A DNA stretch of 64,000 bases, taken from contig CANTUQ010000017.1 in assembly GCA_947683425.1 (NCBI GenBank), positions 1,550,001 to 1,614,000 on the forward strand, given 5' to 3'. The position numbers and the translations under genes were made by a program. This stretch comes from Excoecaria cochinchinensis (taxonomy: Eukaryota > Streptophyta > Magnoliopsida > Malpighiales > Euphorbiaceae). Shown here in pieces: positions 1 through 9,606 of the stretch (position 1 is the stretch's first letter; every line of letters starts with the position of its first letter). The notes under the pieces were generated by a model, which saw only the letters and a program-made list of their open reading frames with translations, was not told where the DNA came from and did not search any database.

Positions 1-82
1 TACCGCTGCCAAGGACAAAAAGAAATTAATTTCCACGGCCAAAAATAAAAGTATACTACTAAAAATTTATTCACTCTCTTCC

Positions 83-1883
83 TTGCAAACCCAGAAAATG
101 AATGTTCTTGTTGAACCTGATGTTCATGACATATTTGCTAGAATCCCGGGATTTGGGTTTATTCAGACCTTTTACAGTCAAGACACCAGGTAATGTAAAT
201 CATGATCTAATAGCCATGTTAGCCTTTTAAAATTCTCGTGTCTTATTGGTTATCTATGTATCTTTCTGATGTCCTGATGCAGTGATCTTCATGAGAGGGT
301 TGATCTTGTAACATGCTTGGGTGGAGATGGGGTTATACTTCATGCATCAAATTTATTTAGAGACGCTGTACCCCCTGTTGTATCTTTTAATCTTGGATCA
401 CTTGGTTTTCTTACTTCCCACAATGTAAGCTCTGAGTTCACCTCTTTTCTTTTGTTTGCAGTGTGCATCATAAATAATCATTTGCGTGACTTTTGCCTTT
501 TCTTGTTTTACCTTATGATGTAGTTTGATAACTACAAGAAGGACTTAAGACAGGTCATACATGGGAATAACACAGTGGATGGTGTCTATATAACTCTTAG
601 GATGCGCCTCCGTTATGAAAATTTTCGCAATGGTAAAGCAGTGCCTGTGAAAGTTTTTGATATCCTTAATGAGGTGGTTGTTGATCGGGGTTCTAATCCT
701 TATCTTTCTAAGATAGAGTGTTATGAGCATGACCGACTGATAACCAATGTGAGGTCAGAGTCTTTCATTTTTCAAGGCATGATGTTAAAATAATTCTTAA
801 AAATTCTACCCTTGATTTGAAGTTCAGAATTAAATTTGATTTTTGAGTTCACTGAAGCTTTAATTTGAATTTTGGTTTATCCCAGCTTTGACTTTTCATG
901 CTGCATTTTACATGTTTAAGGTTAGAATGAGATATAAGGAATTCATATATTTTCTGAGGCATATCCATGATTCTCCTTGATGGGTACCTGCGGGTAGTAC
1001 TGCTTACTCTACTGCTGCTGGTGGTTCTATGGTAATCATCCTGCTATGCCTTTTGAATGACTACCTATCTTGTCTCTTATGAACTTGTTAGATGTCTAAC
1101 TCTAGCAGTTAATTACATCATTTGTCCAGTTGTGCTTCATAAGAATTTATGTCATTAACATTTATGAATATATAAGGTTATTGAATAAGAATTCGATAGA
1201 TAAATGGTGTAGCGGAAGCCGTAAAGAACTTCATGATATTTATTTTCATTAACATAGCACCAAATGTGACAAATTGGATGGATTTAAGTCTTGGTCTGAG
1301 AAATCAGTTAGGGAGCTTATCCTTTGATGCACCAGGACATAGACATTGTAAAGAATGAAATTCCCTTAAAGCATACTGCTCTAGATTAAGAAGGTTCCCA
1401 GACTGAACTGACCAAGAAGCTGGTACTTAGCTTGAAATTTGTTTAACCAATTTTTTAGCTTTGTTTGCTCTGTCATTTATGTATAATATTTCTGTCTCTT
1501 TGAGTATCCATTTCTTGGTGTAGAGGCCATTAATGAGTTTGATAAGTTATGTGCTTCCTTTTTTGTAATATAAAATAAAAAGGAATAAAAGTAAGAAAAT
1601 TAAAGGAGAAGGTGTTTAAAGGAAAATTGGAAGTATCTTACTTTCTTAAATGTCCTGAATTTTTTCGCTGGTATCTTTTATGAAAAAAGTTCTCTATTTA
1701 TGTTGAGGCAAGAAATACCCCCTTGGTAAATGCTGCTAGTTGCTTTCGACAAATAAATAACCTGTGCTGGAATTTAGGTGCATCCAAATGTTCCTTGTAT
1801 GCTCTTCACACCAATCTGCCCGCACTCACTCTCATTTAGGCCAGTCATACTTCCAGATTCTGCAAGGCTCGAGTTAAAGGAAA
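83..1883 (+). pseudogene. NADK2: NAD kinase (chloroplast NADK2-type) gene remnant
   Basis: NAD kinase phosphorylates NAD to NADP; plant NADK2 acts in the chloroplast. Exon-like pieces are seen at about 83-189 (VEPDVHD, IPGFGF; donor gtaatg), 282-424 (LGGDGVILHASNLF, the GGDG nucleotide-binding motif; donor gtaagc), 524-748 (DGVYITLRMRLR, NEVVVDRGSNPYLS; donor gtgagg), about 976-1031 (GSTAYSTAAGGSM) and 1779-1883 (VHPNVPCMLFTPICPHSLSF, then RPVILPDSA). The fourth piece has lost roughly 13 bases just before GSTAYS, so the TPTGS part of the signature is destroyed and the frame shifts. The last exon runs into unrelated sequence after LELK, and I do not find the C-terminus. The protein N-terminal part would lie left of the window. 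Family assignment is secure; calling it a pseudogene is inference from the damaged exon and missing end. Confidence 0.75.
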
Positions 1884-3203
1884 AACTAAAGGCTTTATTT
1901 TCTATTTTTTTTTTCTTTTGGAATCTTACTATACGGTTGTTATTATAGATTAGAGACATGCCAATTGATTTCTTGCAATTAATTTGGCTGCCCACAGGAT
2001 GTGATGGTGCTCCCCTGCTACCTGTATTGTTTGTTCTTGTAAACATGGGTTTTAATATCTCATTGCTGCATCTACTTAAAATCTCTTCAGCTGTTTTATC
2101 TTCTCTTGCTTCCACAATTTCAGGTATGCCATTTTACCCATCAAAAGAACTTCCCTGTAAAACCATTAAGTATATTTATTACTATAAATTATCATATTTG
2201 TCAATGGAATATTTCAGTTCATGGACTTTTGGCTCTCCTTAAATGCCAATGCTTGTGCCTTGGAATTCAAAAATGGATAACAGGACAGGGTTGATGAGGT
2301 GAGTATATTTTGTTCTAAATGTAGTTGAGGTAGGCTTTTTATCCTGATAGTGATTTTCTTAGATTTGTATGGTTGGTGCAAGTTTCATATAATATGTATA
2401 TTCAGGAAATTAATTATTTTTAAACCAATTTGACATTTTTTTATGTTTCCAAAGACTTTTACACTTTTAGCTCACTTGCTAGATTGGGATTGACGGGCCC
2501 AATTTGGATAACTAGTGTTTGAATGTTTTTTTCTTGTACAAGTAGGTGCTGACTGATTCCAGCATGCCTTTCCCAAATTTTAATTCCCTGAAATCATGCA
2601 ATTTTACTTTGTCTTGATGCTTGATTGCTAACTAGAAGGATTGGTAAAAGATAATTTATTCTCTTTTAAACGTTGAATAATGCAAATGTAAAAGTCAGTG
2701 CTATGCAATGGAGGATTGGTGAAATTAGGATTGATGCCACACATTTTCCTTTCCTTTCCATTTCTTTTCTTTTGTTTTCTTTTTTGGTCAAGCACATTTA
2801 TTTGTTCCACTTAAGATGGTTTTGGAAAGTAAAATTAGTGTGATCCTGTTCAATGATTATAGGTTTCTCACTTGAATCATGTGTCAAGACTCTTCCTTGA
2901 AGGCTTGGATGCTGCATTATTAGTTTGAATAAAAGCTTCTTCTTTCTCCTTTTTTTCCCTTGCAAGCAAGTTGGATATAACTCGAATGTTTCACTAAGAA
3001 TTTGTTTATTCTTTGACACACTTTTGTCATGCATTTTAATCATCCAGTGGTTAACTGTGCCTGCAAATTTCAAATATATTGAAGACCATTTATTGTATTT
3101 TCCTTTGAAAGCATCGGTTTTCTAAGCTAAATTATTAGTGGATTGTGACTTTTTCAGTTATACACTTGTGATTCTTTCTGATTTAGTTTTCTGGAGAACA
3201 AAG
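1884..3203. other. AT-rich sequence without a recognisable gene
   Basis: Follows the last recognisable NAD kinase exon. A few exon-like snippets near 2219-2300 could be remains of the NAD kinase end, but I could not align them convincingly. No LTR, terminal repeat or long open frame is visible. Confidence 0.5.
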
Positions 3204-3285
3204 ATGGTAATTCCACCACCAGCTAAGTGGCCTCCTAGAGTTACAAAGTACCTGAAGCCCTATATCTTAAAGAAAATGAAAAATG
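3204..3285 (+). pseudogene. Possible first-exon fragment of an L18p/L5e-family ribosomal-like protein
   Basis: An ATG opens a short frame beginning MVIPPPAKWPPRVTKYLKPY. This resembles the N-terminus of plant nuclear genes for small L18p/L5e-family proteins (a proline-rich start followed by a YLKPY-like segment). The similarity stops after about 24 codons, and the expected continuation, rich in Thr/Ala/Ser and containing an AQVIH-like segment, is not seen. The open frame then continues into low-complexity AT-rich sequence. It could be a gene fragment carried with the neighbouring NAD kinase remnant or a true but diverged exon. Recognition is from memory of the family, so confidence is moderate to low. 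Confidence 0.35.
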
Positions 3286-3850
3286 AAAGTAGTTTGTTAG
3301 TCTCTTTTGTATACAAAGACCAGATATTTAGATCGTTTCAAGCATTTAGATTGTATAAATCTAATCTTTTAACATACTTACTTGTTAACTTTATGGTCAC
3401 TATGGCACCTCGGAAGTCATTATTTGCCCATACTTTTTATTATTTATATTTTTATTTAATTTTTATTTGTGCTTGTGAATATTAATTTTAGCTTTTGTTA
3501 TATATTTTGCAGGTCTTCAAAATTTTGGACAGCGAAATTAAGATATTATTTTTCGCATTTTTCTCAAAAATCTTTTGAATAGAAATTAGTATAGAGAAGA
3601 GTTGTTTTCTTGAACTTACTTGTCATTGATAGTTTTTATTTTATTTGGAGTTGTGACAAATAGAATGCTATTTAATTTGTAAATTTAACTATACTTTGTA
3701 ACTTTTCTTTTTTAATATATGAAAAGAATTTATTATATTTTAGTATAAAATATATGTGAATGATATGTACCTACATGTAATATTATAAAATAGTTTATAT
3801 TTTAAAATATCTTTTGGTATTTATGTCTGGTGTTTTATAAATCAGAGAGT
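3286..3850. other. AT-rich sequence, nothing recognised
   Basis: Very AT-rich with only short open frames. No repeat, terminal motif or protein similarity recognised up to the start of the CACTA subterminal array. Confidence 0.5.
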
Positions 3851-3884
3851 ATAGTATATTGGTTATTGTTGTTTGTTAACTGTG

Positions 3885-4230
3885 AACACAATTAGCGAAA
3901 GAAAAATTCGGTTACTAAAAGAAATTTTTAACAATTGGAATTTTTTTCGTTGAAAGTGCGCATAATCAGTGAAAGGAAATTTTGGTCGTTAAAAGGAATT
4001 TTTAACGACCGGAATTTCCTTCGTTGAAAGTGAGCACAATCAGCGAAGGGAAAATCCGGTCGTTAAAAGGTATCTTCAACGACCGGAATTCCCTTAGTTG
4101 AAAGTGAACACAATCAGCGAAGGGAAAATCCGGTCGTTAAAAGGTATTTTCAACGACCGGAATTCCCTTCGTTAAAAGTGAACATAATCAACGAAGGGAA
4201 AATCCGGTCGTTAAAAATCAGTATTTAACA
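3885..4230. repeat. 74-bp tandem repeats, each with an internal inverted repeat
   Basis: The CGACCGG-type block recurs at about 3932, 4006, 4080 and 4154, exactly 74 bp apart. Each unit holds AACGACCGGAATTCCCTTCG and, across an AGTGAACACAATC-like spacer, its near reverse complement AACGAAGGGAAAATCCGGTC. Left copies are more diverged than right ones. From 4230 to 4395 shorter, less regular copies of the arms continue toward the terminus. Confidence 0.85.
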
Positions 4231-4411
4231 ACCGGAAATGTTCCGGTCGTTAAAGGCATTAACGATCGGATTCAAAATCCGGTTGTCTATACCTTTAACG
4301 AAGGGACTTTTACCGACCGGATTTTTCGGTCGTTATTGGTTTTTAACGACCGGATTTCGACTTTTAACGACTGGATTTCCCTTCGTTAAAGGCCATTTTT
4401 CTTGTAGTGGT
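3885..4411 (-). mobile_element. CACTA-type DNA transposon end with subterminal repeats
   Basis: The right edge, read on the minus strand, starts CACTACAAGAAAAATGGCC (plus 4393-4411), the hallmark terminus of plant CACTA transposons. Inside it lie dense subterminal repeats, as known for this superfamily, where transposase binds such repeats. I see no matching opposite terminus and no transposase, so this is one end of a non-autonomous or truncated copy. The left boundary is the limit of the repeats, not a defined terminus. Confidence 0.7.
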
Positions 4412-4654
4412 ACATCCGTATACATAAAATAATCAATAAATAACAAAAATGAAGAAAATAGCTAAGAGGGTTAGGGAACTAAACCAGACGAGATCCTCCG
4501 AACATGGTAGACAGCCACTCAAGCTCGGGATTATCCAAGAGAATCAATATACACTCATAGAAAGTTAAGAGATGTTAATATACATAAAATTAACATATAA
4601 GAAGTCAAAAGACTTGGAAGAGATGAAAAACGATTTAAAAAGATGGAGGCAGAA

Positions 4655-4795
4655 CCCACCGACGGCCTTCCTTAGCTGACCGACGGGCGTCAGTTAAGGT
4701 AACCGAGATGTCCATTTGTCACTCAAGGAGAGGCGTCTGTAGGTGGGTGACCGACGGGCGTCGGTGATAAAGATGACACGTCGGTCACCACTGTC
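4655..4795. repeat. Cluster of CCGACGGGCGTCGG-type palindromes (distal group)
   Basis: Several full and partial copies of the self-complementary core GACGGGCGTC, with flanks such as CTGACCGACGGGCGTCAG and GTGACCGACGGGCGTCGGT. It is GC-rich in an AT-rich setting. Confidence 0.7.
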
Positions 4796-5292
4796 TCCGA
4801 AAAATAGAATGGAGAAAAAACCCTTTTCAAAGTCAAAAAGTGGATTTTATCCCGAAAGGAGATAAGAGAGTCAAAATAAAAGAAAATAATGACAGATATT
4901 CAAAAAAGAATCCACAAAATAAGAAATAAATATGAGATAATATGGAGAAGGAATCTGGAATATTTACCCTCAGATAATCACTTTGGGTGAGATTCTTATG
5001 TTGATTAGAGCCCCGCGCGTTCTACGAGAAGCGAAAGATGAAGGATCAAAGAAAGAAAATGAGCTATTTCTTCTTCAACCCCTCAAAAGGTCGATTTTGG
5101 AGTCAAAATCTAAAGAAAACTAATTAGTTTTTAGTTCCTTTTGATTGATTTGATCCTTGATTCAATAGATTTCCTTAGTAAAGGTGTTTTGTTGGAAGAG
5201 AGAGAAAATTTGCTTGAAATTGGGCAGAGTTTCCTCCTTTGAAAATTTTTCCCAACCCTTTTCAAGGGAAATTCCGAAGCTTTTATAGCCAG

Positions 5293-5520
5293 ACACGACC
5301 GACGGGCGTCGGTGTATGGGGGCGGGCGTCGAAAGAATCCTTCTGACACAAGGATTCGTCTGACGGCCCTGCCACATCCACCGACGGGCGTCGGAGCGGT
5401 TGGTGCTCCGGGAAACCAGGCGGCGTTCTGACAGGGGCGGTGACTTTTCGACGGGCGTCGAAAAATACCACAAGCCGTCGATGACTCGAAGCGACGGGCT
5501 GACTTCACAGACAGGCTAGC
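5293..5520. repeat. Cluster of CCGACGGGCGTCGG-type palindromes (proximal group)
   Basis: At least four GACGGGCGTC-type palindromes separated by unlike spacers. In the minus-strand reading they lie immediately upstream of the TATAAAAG motif at 5280-5287, a placement that suits an upstream promoter array. Confidence 0.7.
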
Positions 5521-5719
5521 CGTCTGTGGAGGACAAAAAGCTTTTTGACTCGAAAAAACCACTGTTTTCTCCCCCTCTGCCCAGGAATGGTAAAAAGCCT
5601 CATTTCTCGTGGAACGTGGGACTAAAACCTCCAAATCCAGCCCTTTTATACAGGCTCGGACACTGATTTCATCATAGGGTAACCTCTGATCCGGACCGCT
5701 CCGGGACACGGTGCTTACA

Positions 5720-6820
5720 TAAACCCTTGTCCAATTTGTTGATGAAAGATGCCCCTTTTGATTTTAATAATGAGTGTATGCTAGCTTTTGAAACTTTGAA
5801 ACAGAGGCTTATTTTTGCCCCTGTGATTATATCTCCGGATTGGAATTTGCCTTTTGAATTATTATGTGATGCTAGTGATTTTGCAGTAGGCGCAGTGCTT
5901 GGACAAAGACGGGAGAAGGTATTTCATGCGGTTTATTATGCAAGCCATACTCTGACAGGAGCCCAGGTCAATTACACCACAACTGAGAAGGAGCTTTTTG
6001 CAATCGTTTATGCTTTCGAGAAGTTCAGGCCATATTTACTAGGTACAAAAATTGTGGTGTGGTCTGACCATGCAGCCTTAAGGCATTTGTTTGCTAAGAA
6101 GGAGTCAAAACCAAGAATGATTCGATGGGTACTCCTCTCATAAGAGTTTGATGTGGAAATCAAAGATAAGAAGGGGGCAAAAAATTTTGTGGCGGATCAT
6201 TTGTCGAGATTGGAGAATGATCACACAGAGAAAGGGGAAATTTTAGATTTATTCCCTGATGAGCGTATTTGTGCTTTATTTTCTTGTGACATTTCTTTGC
6301 CTTGGTTTGCTAATATAGCAAATTTTCTTGTAGGAGGATTTATGCTAAAGGACTTCACATGGCAGCAGAGAAAGAAGCTGAAGGCTGATGCGAAGCATTA
6401 CATCTGGGATGATCTTTATTTATTTCGCCTGTGTACGGATCAAGTGCTAAGAAGGTGCATTCCAGATGAAGAGAAGGGTGAGATCATAACGGCGTGTCAT
6501 AGTGGAGAAGCTAGTGGACACCATGGGCCAAATAGAACGGTATCAAAAATTCTATCCTCTAGTTTTTATTGGCCTACAATGTTTAAAGATGTTCAATTTT
6601 TTGTAAAAACCTGTGATAGATGCCAAAAGGTAGGCAACATCTCTTAAAGGGATGAAATGCCCTTAAACAATATGCTTGAGTTAGAGCTGTTTGATTTGTG
6701 GGGGATAGACTTTATGGGGCCTTTTCAGGTTTCCTATGGGTTTGAGTATATTTTAGTGGCTGTTGACTATGTGAGCAAATGGGTAGAAGCCATAGCCACT
6801 AGAACCTGTGATGCCAAAGT
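5720..6820 (+). pseudogene. Athila pol, part 1: RT C-terminus, RNase H, integrase N-terminus
   Basis: Part of a polyprotein that copies element RNA into DNA and inserts it. The first ~30 codons are the RT/RNase H connection. RNase H follows (CDASDFAVGAVLGQ, YTTTEKELFAIVYA, WSDHAALRHLF), then ADHLSRLE, an integrase HHCC zinc finger (HSGEASGHHG ... CDRCQKVG at about 6498-6633) and the start of the integrase core with its first acidic residue in DLWGIDFMGPF (about 6700). In-frame stops are at 6141-6143 and 6645-6647. The gene continues at 16878 after the inserted T1 element; insertion falls between the first and second catalytic Asp codons of the DDE triad. Confidence 0.85.
6816..6820 (+). repeat. 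Target-site duplication of T1, left copy (AAAGT)
   Basis: AAAGT directly before the LTR start TGTCACACC; the identical AAAGT follows the other LTR at 16873-16877. Removing T1 and one copy restores continuity of the Athila integrase frame. Confidence 0.95.
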
Positions 6821-7322
6821 TGTCACACCCCGTTTGCCCCCTAGTCGAACGAGCAATATGTATGTGTGTGCATTTGCATGGTTTTGGCATATCATAGGGG
6901 TACTTTGGTATATATGCATATTTTGTGGCTTGTTCCTGTGTGGTGGTGCATATAGAAATAAGGTGTCCATAAGTGGAGTTAGGATCACATGCATGTGAGC
7001 ATATTATTATGTGTGTGTATTAGATGAGATTGCATTGTGTGTGTTGCTCATACATGTGTAGGGTGCATTATTGGAGTATTTCATTGTGTGTGTGTGATAT
7101 GTGCATCTAGTGTGTGAGTGAGTGGTTTCCACCACCAAGATTTTGACAAGTGGAGGGTGAGAAAAGAAAGAGAAAGAAGAAAAGGGGAAACTCAGAATTT
7201 GGGTTCCATTTCCCCGTTCCCTCTTCTTCTTCCTCCTTCTTCTTCTTCTTTGTTTCCCCTAGCCAACATTCCCTTGGTCCAAGCTTGTGTGGTGGAGATT
7301 GATCACTCATTGTGTTATTTTG

Positions 7323-7440
7323 GTAGGCTTCTCTGCATTTTCTGTTTTGATTTTTAGGTTCCCTTCTCTTCTTCATCTTCTTTGTTTAGGGTTTTGATTA
7401 GGGTTGCTTTGGTGTGTGTTTCATTGTTTTGGGTGTTTAG
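7323..7440 (+). other. Putative leader intron 1 in T1 LTR
   Basis: Donor G|GTAGGC (GTAAGC in the 3' LTR copy at 14709) and acceptor TTTAG, 118 bp. Introns of 115 and 123 bp with good splice sites occur at the same place in the T2 and T3 LTRs, each followed by a similar exon (GATCC.AA.GG.AA type). A second donor-like AG|GTTYGGGAA at 7519 and acceptor TGCAG at 9083 are also shared. Splicing is inferred, not shown. Confidence 0.55.
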
Positions 7441-7914
7441 CTGAGCCTGCAAGAGATCCTAAAGGCAAGGAAGTTGCTGGATCTAGTGGAACCAAGTGAT
7501 AGAGCTTCTAATTTTGAGGTTCGGGAAATTTAATTATGTTTTGGCTTTGCTTGAAATGTGATTTTGGGTTTTGTATGTATGTATGATTGCTGGAAATTTG
7601 AGTATGAAATTGGTTTACTCTATGTGGGTTTCAAGTTTTAAAGTGTAGAATTGGGATGATAAGCTATTGCAAAATGTTTAATTTTCTTGATTTAATTTTC
7701 TGAATCTGTGGATGTTGAGTTCATGTATGATTCGACAAATTGATGCTATATTATGTTGTTTGAGTTATGATTTTGGATGGCCAGGTTAAGGTAAGTTTGA
7801 GGTAAGTTTTTTGTGTTAATTTATTGGTCAAAATGTGTATATTTCTTTCTGGTTGGTTGTGTGAAAAATTGGGAATCGTTGAAGTTAGAATTCTGCAGAT
7901 TTCTGGAAAATCCA

Positions 7915-8140
7915 GGAGTCACATGGCGGTAAGGCCTGTTCTCACCGCCGTATGGATCGTGGGTTTTGCCTTGGAATTCTAGAGCTGTGTCTTTACACGG
8001 TGATAAGGGCAAAGCCATACCGCCGTGTAAAACCATTCTGCCCAGGTGTGAGGCAGGTCACACGGCAGTATGGCCTAAGCCTTATACCCGTGTGAGTGTC
8101 TTACATGGCGGTAAGGGTAAGGCCATACCGCCATGTAAAA
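7915..8140 (+). repeat. Hairpin array in T1 5' LTR (CACGGCGGTA type)
   Basis: Four imperfect inverted repeats, for example TTACATGGCGGTAAGG with CCATACCGCCATGTAA. Arms such as CACGGCGGTAAGG and CCATACCGCCGTG pair across short loops, and spacers contain ATTCTGCCCAGG. The same array is at 15301-15526 in the other LTR. Confidence 0.85.
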
Positions 8141-8537
8141 CGGTTCTGCCCGCCTCTTTTGCAATTTTTCCACTTCTTTCTTTTTCATTCCTTTTCCTCT
8201 CTTGTATGGTTTTAAATGTTATTTAGTGTCTTTTAACATGATTTACGTCTTTAAAAGGGATATTTTAGCTATACAATGGATGGATTCTATTATTTATTTC
8301 CAATTAAGTTAATTGCTTTGCATATGATATATATATGAAGAGTAGTAAATGACCATGCTATGTGAGTTTGTAATGTGAATTTTTATAAATGATATAGAGG
8401 GTGATCACATGCTATATCATGCCATGATTATTTGTACTATGTGAATATACATGTTAAGCTATATAATTGCTTGCTTTAAATTGGATTAATGTTTATTTGT
8501 GGATTGTGTTATGCATCACCTGCTAGAGTCTAGAAAG

Positions 8538-8630
8538 TGGATAGTTAGGCATGCCTAATAGAGTCTTATAGCTACAGCCCTCAGTTCCGTTTAGACCCCG
8601 ATCAGGTCCCCGTTTGGTTCCTCGCGAACC
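8538..8630 (+). promoter_or_regulatory. Conserved palindromic core of Tekay LTRs (T1 copy)
   Basis: Contains GTGGATAGTTAGGCATGCC, then GACCCCGATCAGGTCC and CCTCGCGAACC. Nearly the same block in the same order occurs at 25085-25180 (T2) and 59472-59575 (T3). Function unknown. Confidence 0.7.
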
Positions 8631-9045
8631 CTTTAATGTGTATGGATCTTGTTTAAGGTCCCTTTTGAAAATGTTTTGTGAAAGTTATAAGTAAAATTTG
8701 TTTCTCGATTCGTACCCGTAAGGTACTGTCTGTAATCGGCTCGTACTCGTAAAGTACTGTCTGTATACTCGTTATCCACTCCCTCGAGTTAGCAAGTGTC
8801 TTGTATGAATTGTGATATGAGGAAACGTATGTGATATATGTATGGGTTCAATAGTGAAAAGTATAATCTGTTATGAGGATATAAATATTATTATGAGCTT
8901 TCTGATGAATGGCTTATTTATGTGAGCATGAGTATATGCAATTGTTATGCTATGATTATCGTATATATATACATGAGGTACGCGTGTGTATTGCCTTGAC
9001 GACTGTTGTGAATGGTTGTCCTTATGCTATATGTGTGTTTCCCCA

Positions 9046-9063
9046 CTAAGCGTTATCGCTTAG
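9046..9063 (+). promoter_or_regulatory. CTAAGCG/CGCTTAG stem-loop near LTR end (T1)
   Basis: CTAAGCGTTATCGCTTAG, a perfect 7-bp-arm inverted repeat, followed after about 20 bases by a splice-acceptor-like TGCAGGTGC. The same pair is present in T2 (25573), T2b (52494), T3 (59879) and, inverted, T4 (54691). Confidence 0.7.
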
Positions 9064-9491
9064 CACGGTGTGTTACCCATGCAGGTGCAAAAGGAGTTTG
9101 CTTTGGGAGAGTCGCAACTATCGAAGCCAACACAGTGGGGTCTTAGTGTAGGGCTTTAATTTTGTATTTTGAGGATTCTTTTTGTATAGAACTCTCTTAC
9201 ATCAGTTTTGTAATAGCTTCCGCTTATGTACATGTATTTTGGGATTTGTAATTATCTGTTGTATCTCTTGGTTGATCAAACAGTAATGTAATGCTTCCGT
9301 TATATTAATGCATGATCAGCCTTAGTTCTTATGTTTCACAAAAGTTTTTAATTTCCCCGTATTTATGTATGTTTATCTTTGATTGAATTTATATATATTT
9401 ATGCTTTGTGCGTTTGCACCCTGACTCGTACGGCATCTTAATCCTCATGGGATGGGATCGCCTAAGTATGGGTATGGGGTGTTACAAGTTG

Positions 9492-9504
9492 TGGTATCAG
9501 AGCC
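9492..9504 (+). promoter_or_regulatory. T1 primer-binding site (tRNA-iMet type)
   Basis: TGGTATCAGAGCC, 5 bases after the LTR end; this is the usual complement of the plant initiator-Met tRNA 3' end used to prime minus-strand DNA. Confidence 0.9.
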
Positions 9505-9606
9505 TAGGTTGAGGCATTTTTGGGTGATTGTTTATGTGATGCTATGTGTGGATATCTCTATGTCTAGGGCTGTGTTGACTGATGCGGTTGTCCTCTTGTT
9601 TGTTAG

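Larger units (their letters stand above)
4412..5719 (-). mobile_element. LTR-like block in minus orientation, family unknown
   Basis: Read on the minus strand it begins TGTAAGCACCGTGTCCCGG at 5719, directly abutting the Athila pol remnant, and has TATAAAAG motifs at plus 5643-5650 and 5280-5287 (reverse complement). It is rich in the palindrome CCGACGGGCGTCGG. This composition suits a solo or truncated LTR. I could not find the opposite end, a primer-binding site or a target duplication. A long minus-strand open frame (5131-5709) lies inside but has no protein-like features and is probably chance in GC-rich repeats. Confidence 0.45.
6821..9486 (+). repeat. T1 5' LTR
   Basis: Starts TGTCACACCCC (the 3' LTR has TGTTACACCCC) and ends GGGGTGTTACA. 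Contents in order: possible TATA near 6907-6916 (GGTATATATGC), a CT-rich leader (about 7200-7260), an intron-like segment 7323-7440, a hairpin array 7915-8140, a palindromic core 8538-8630, two small stems 8712-8757, and a CTAAGCG...CGCTTAG stem at 9046-9063. Confidence 0.93.

Noticed and set aside
545..730. Antisense frame over the NAD kinase exon
   Set aside because: Shadow of the recognised exon at 524-748.
5131..5709. 192-codon minus-strand open frame
   Set aside because: Lies in an LTR-like block with GC-rich palindromes; overlapping frames are also open, composition is not protein-like and no motif is recognised.
7107..7376. Minus-strand frame with Lys/Glu-rich run (copy at 14493-14762)
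   Set aside because: Antisense of the CT-rich LTR leader; low complexity.
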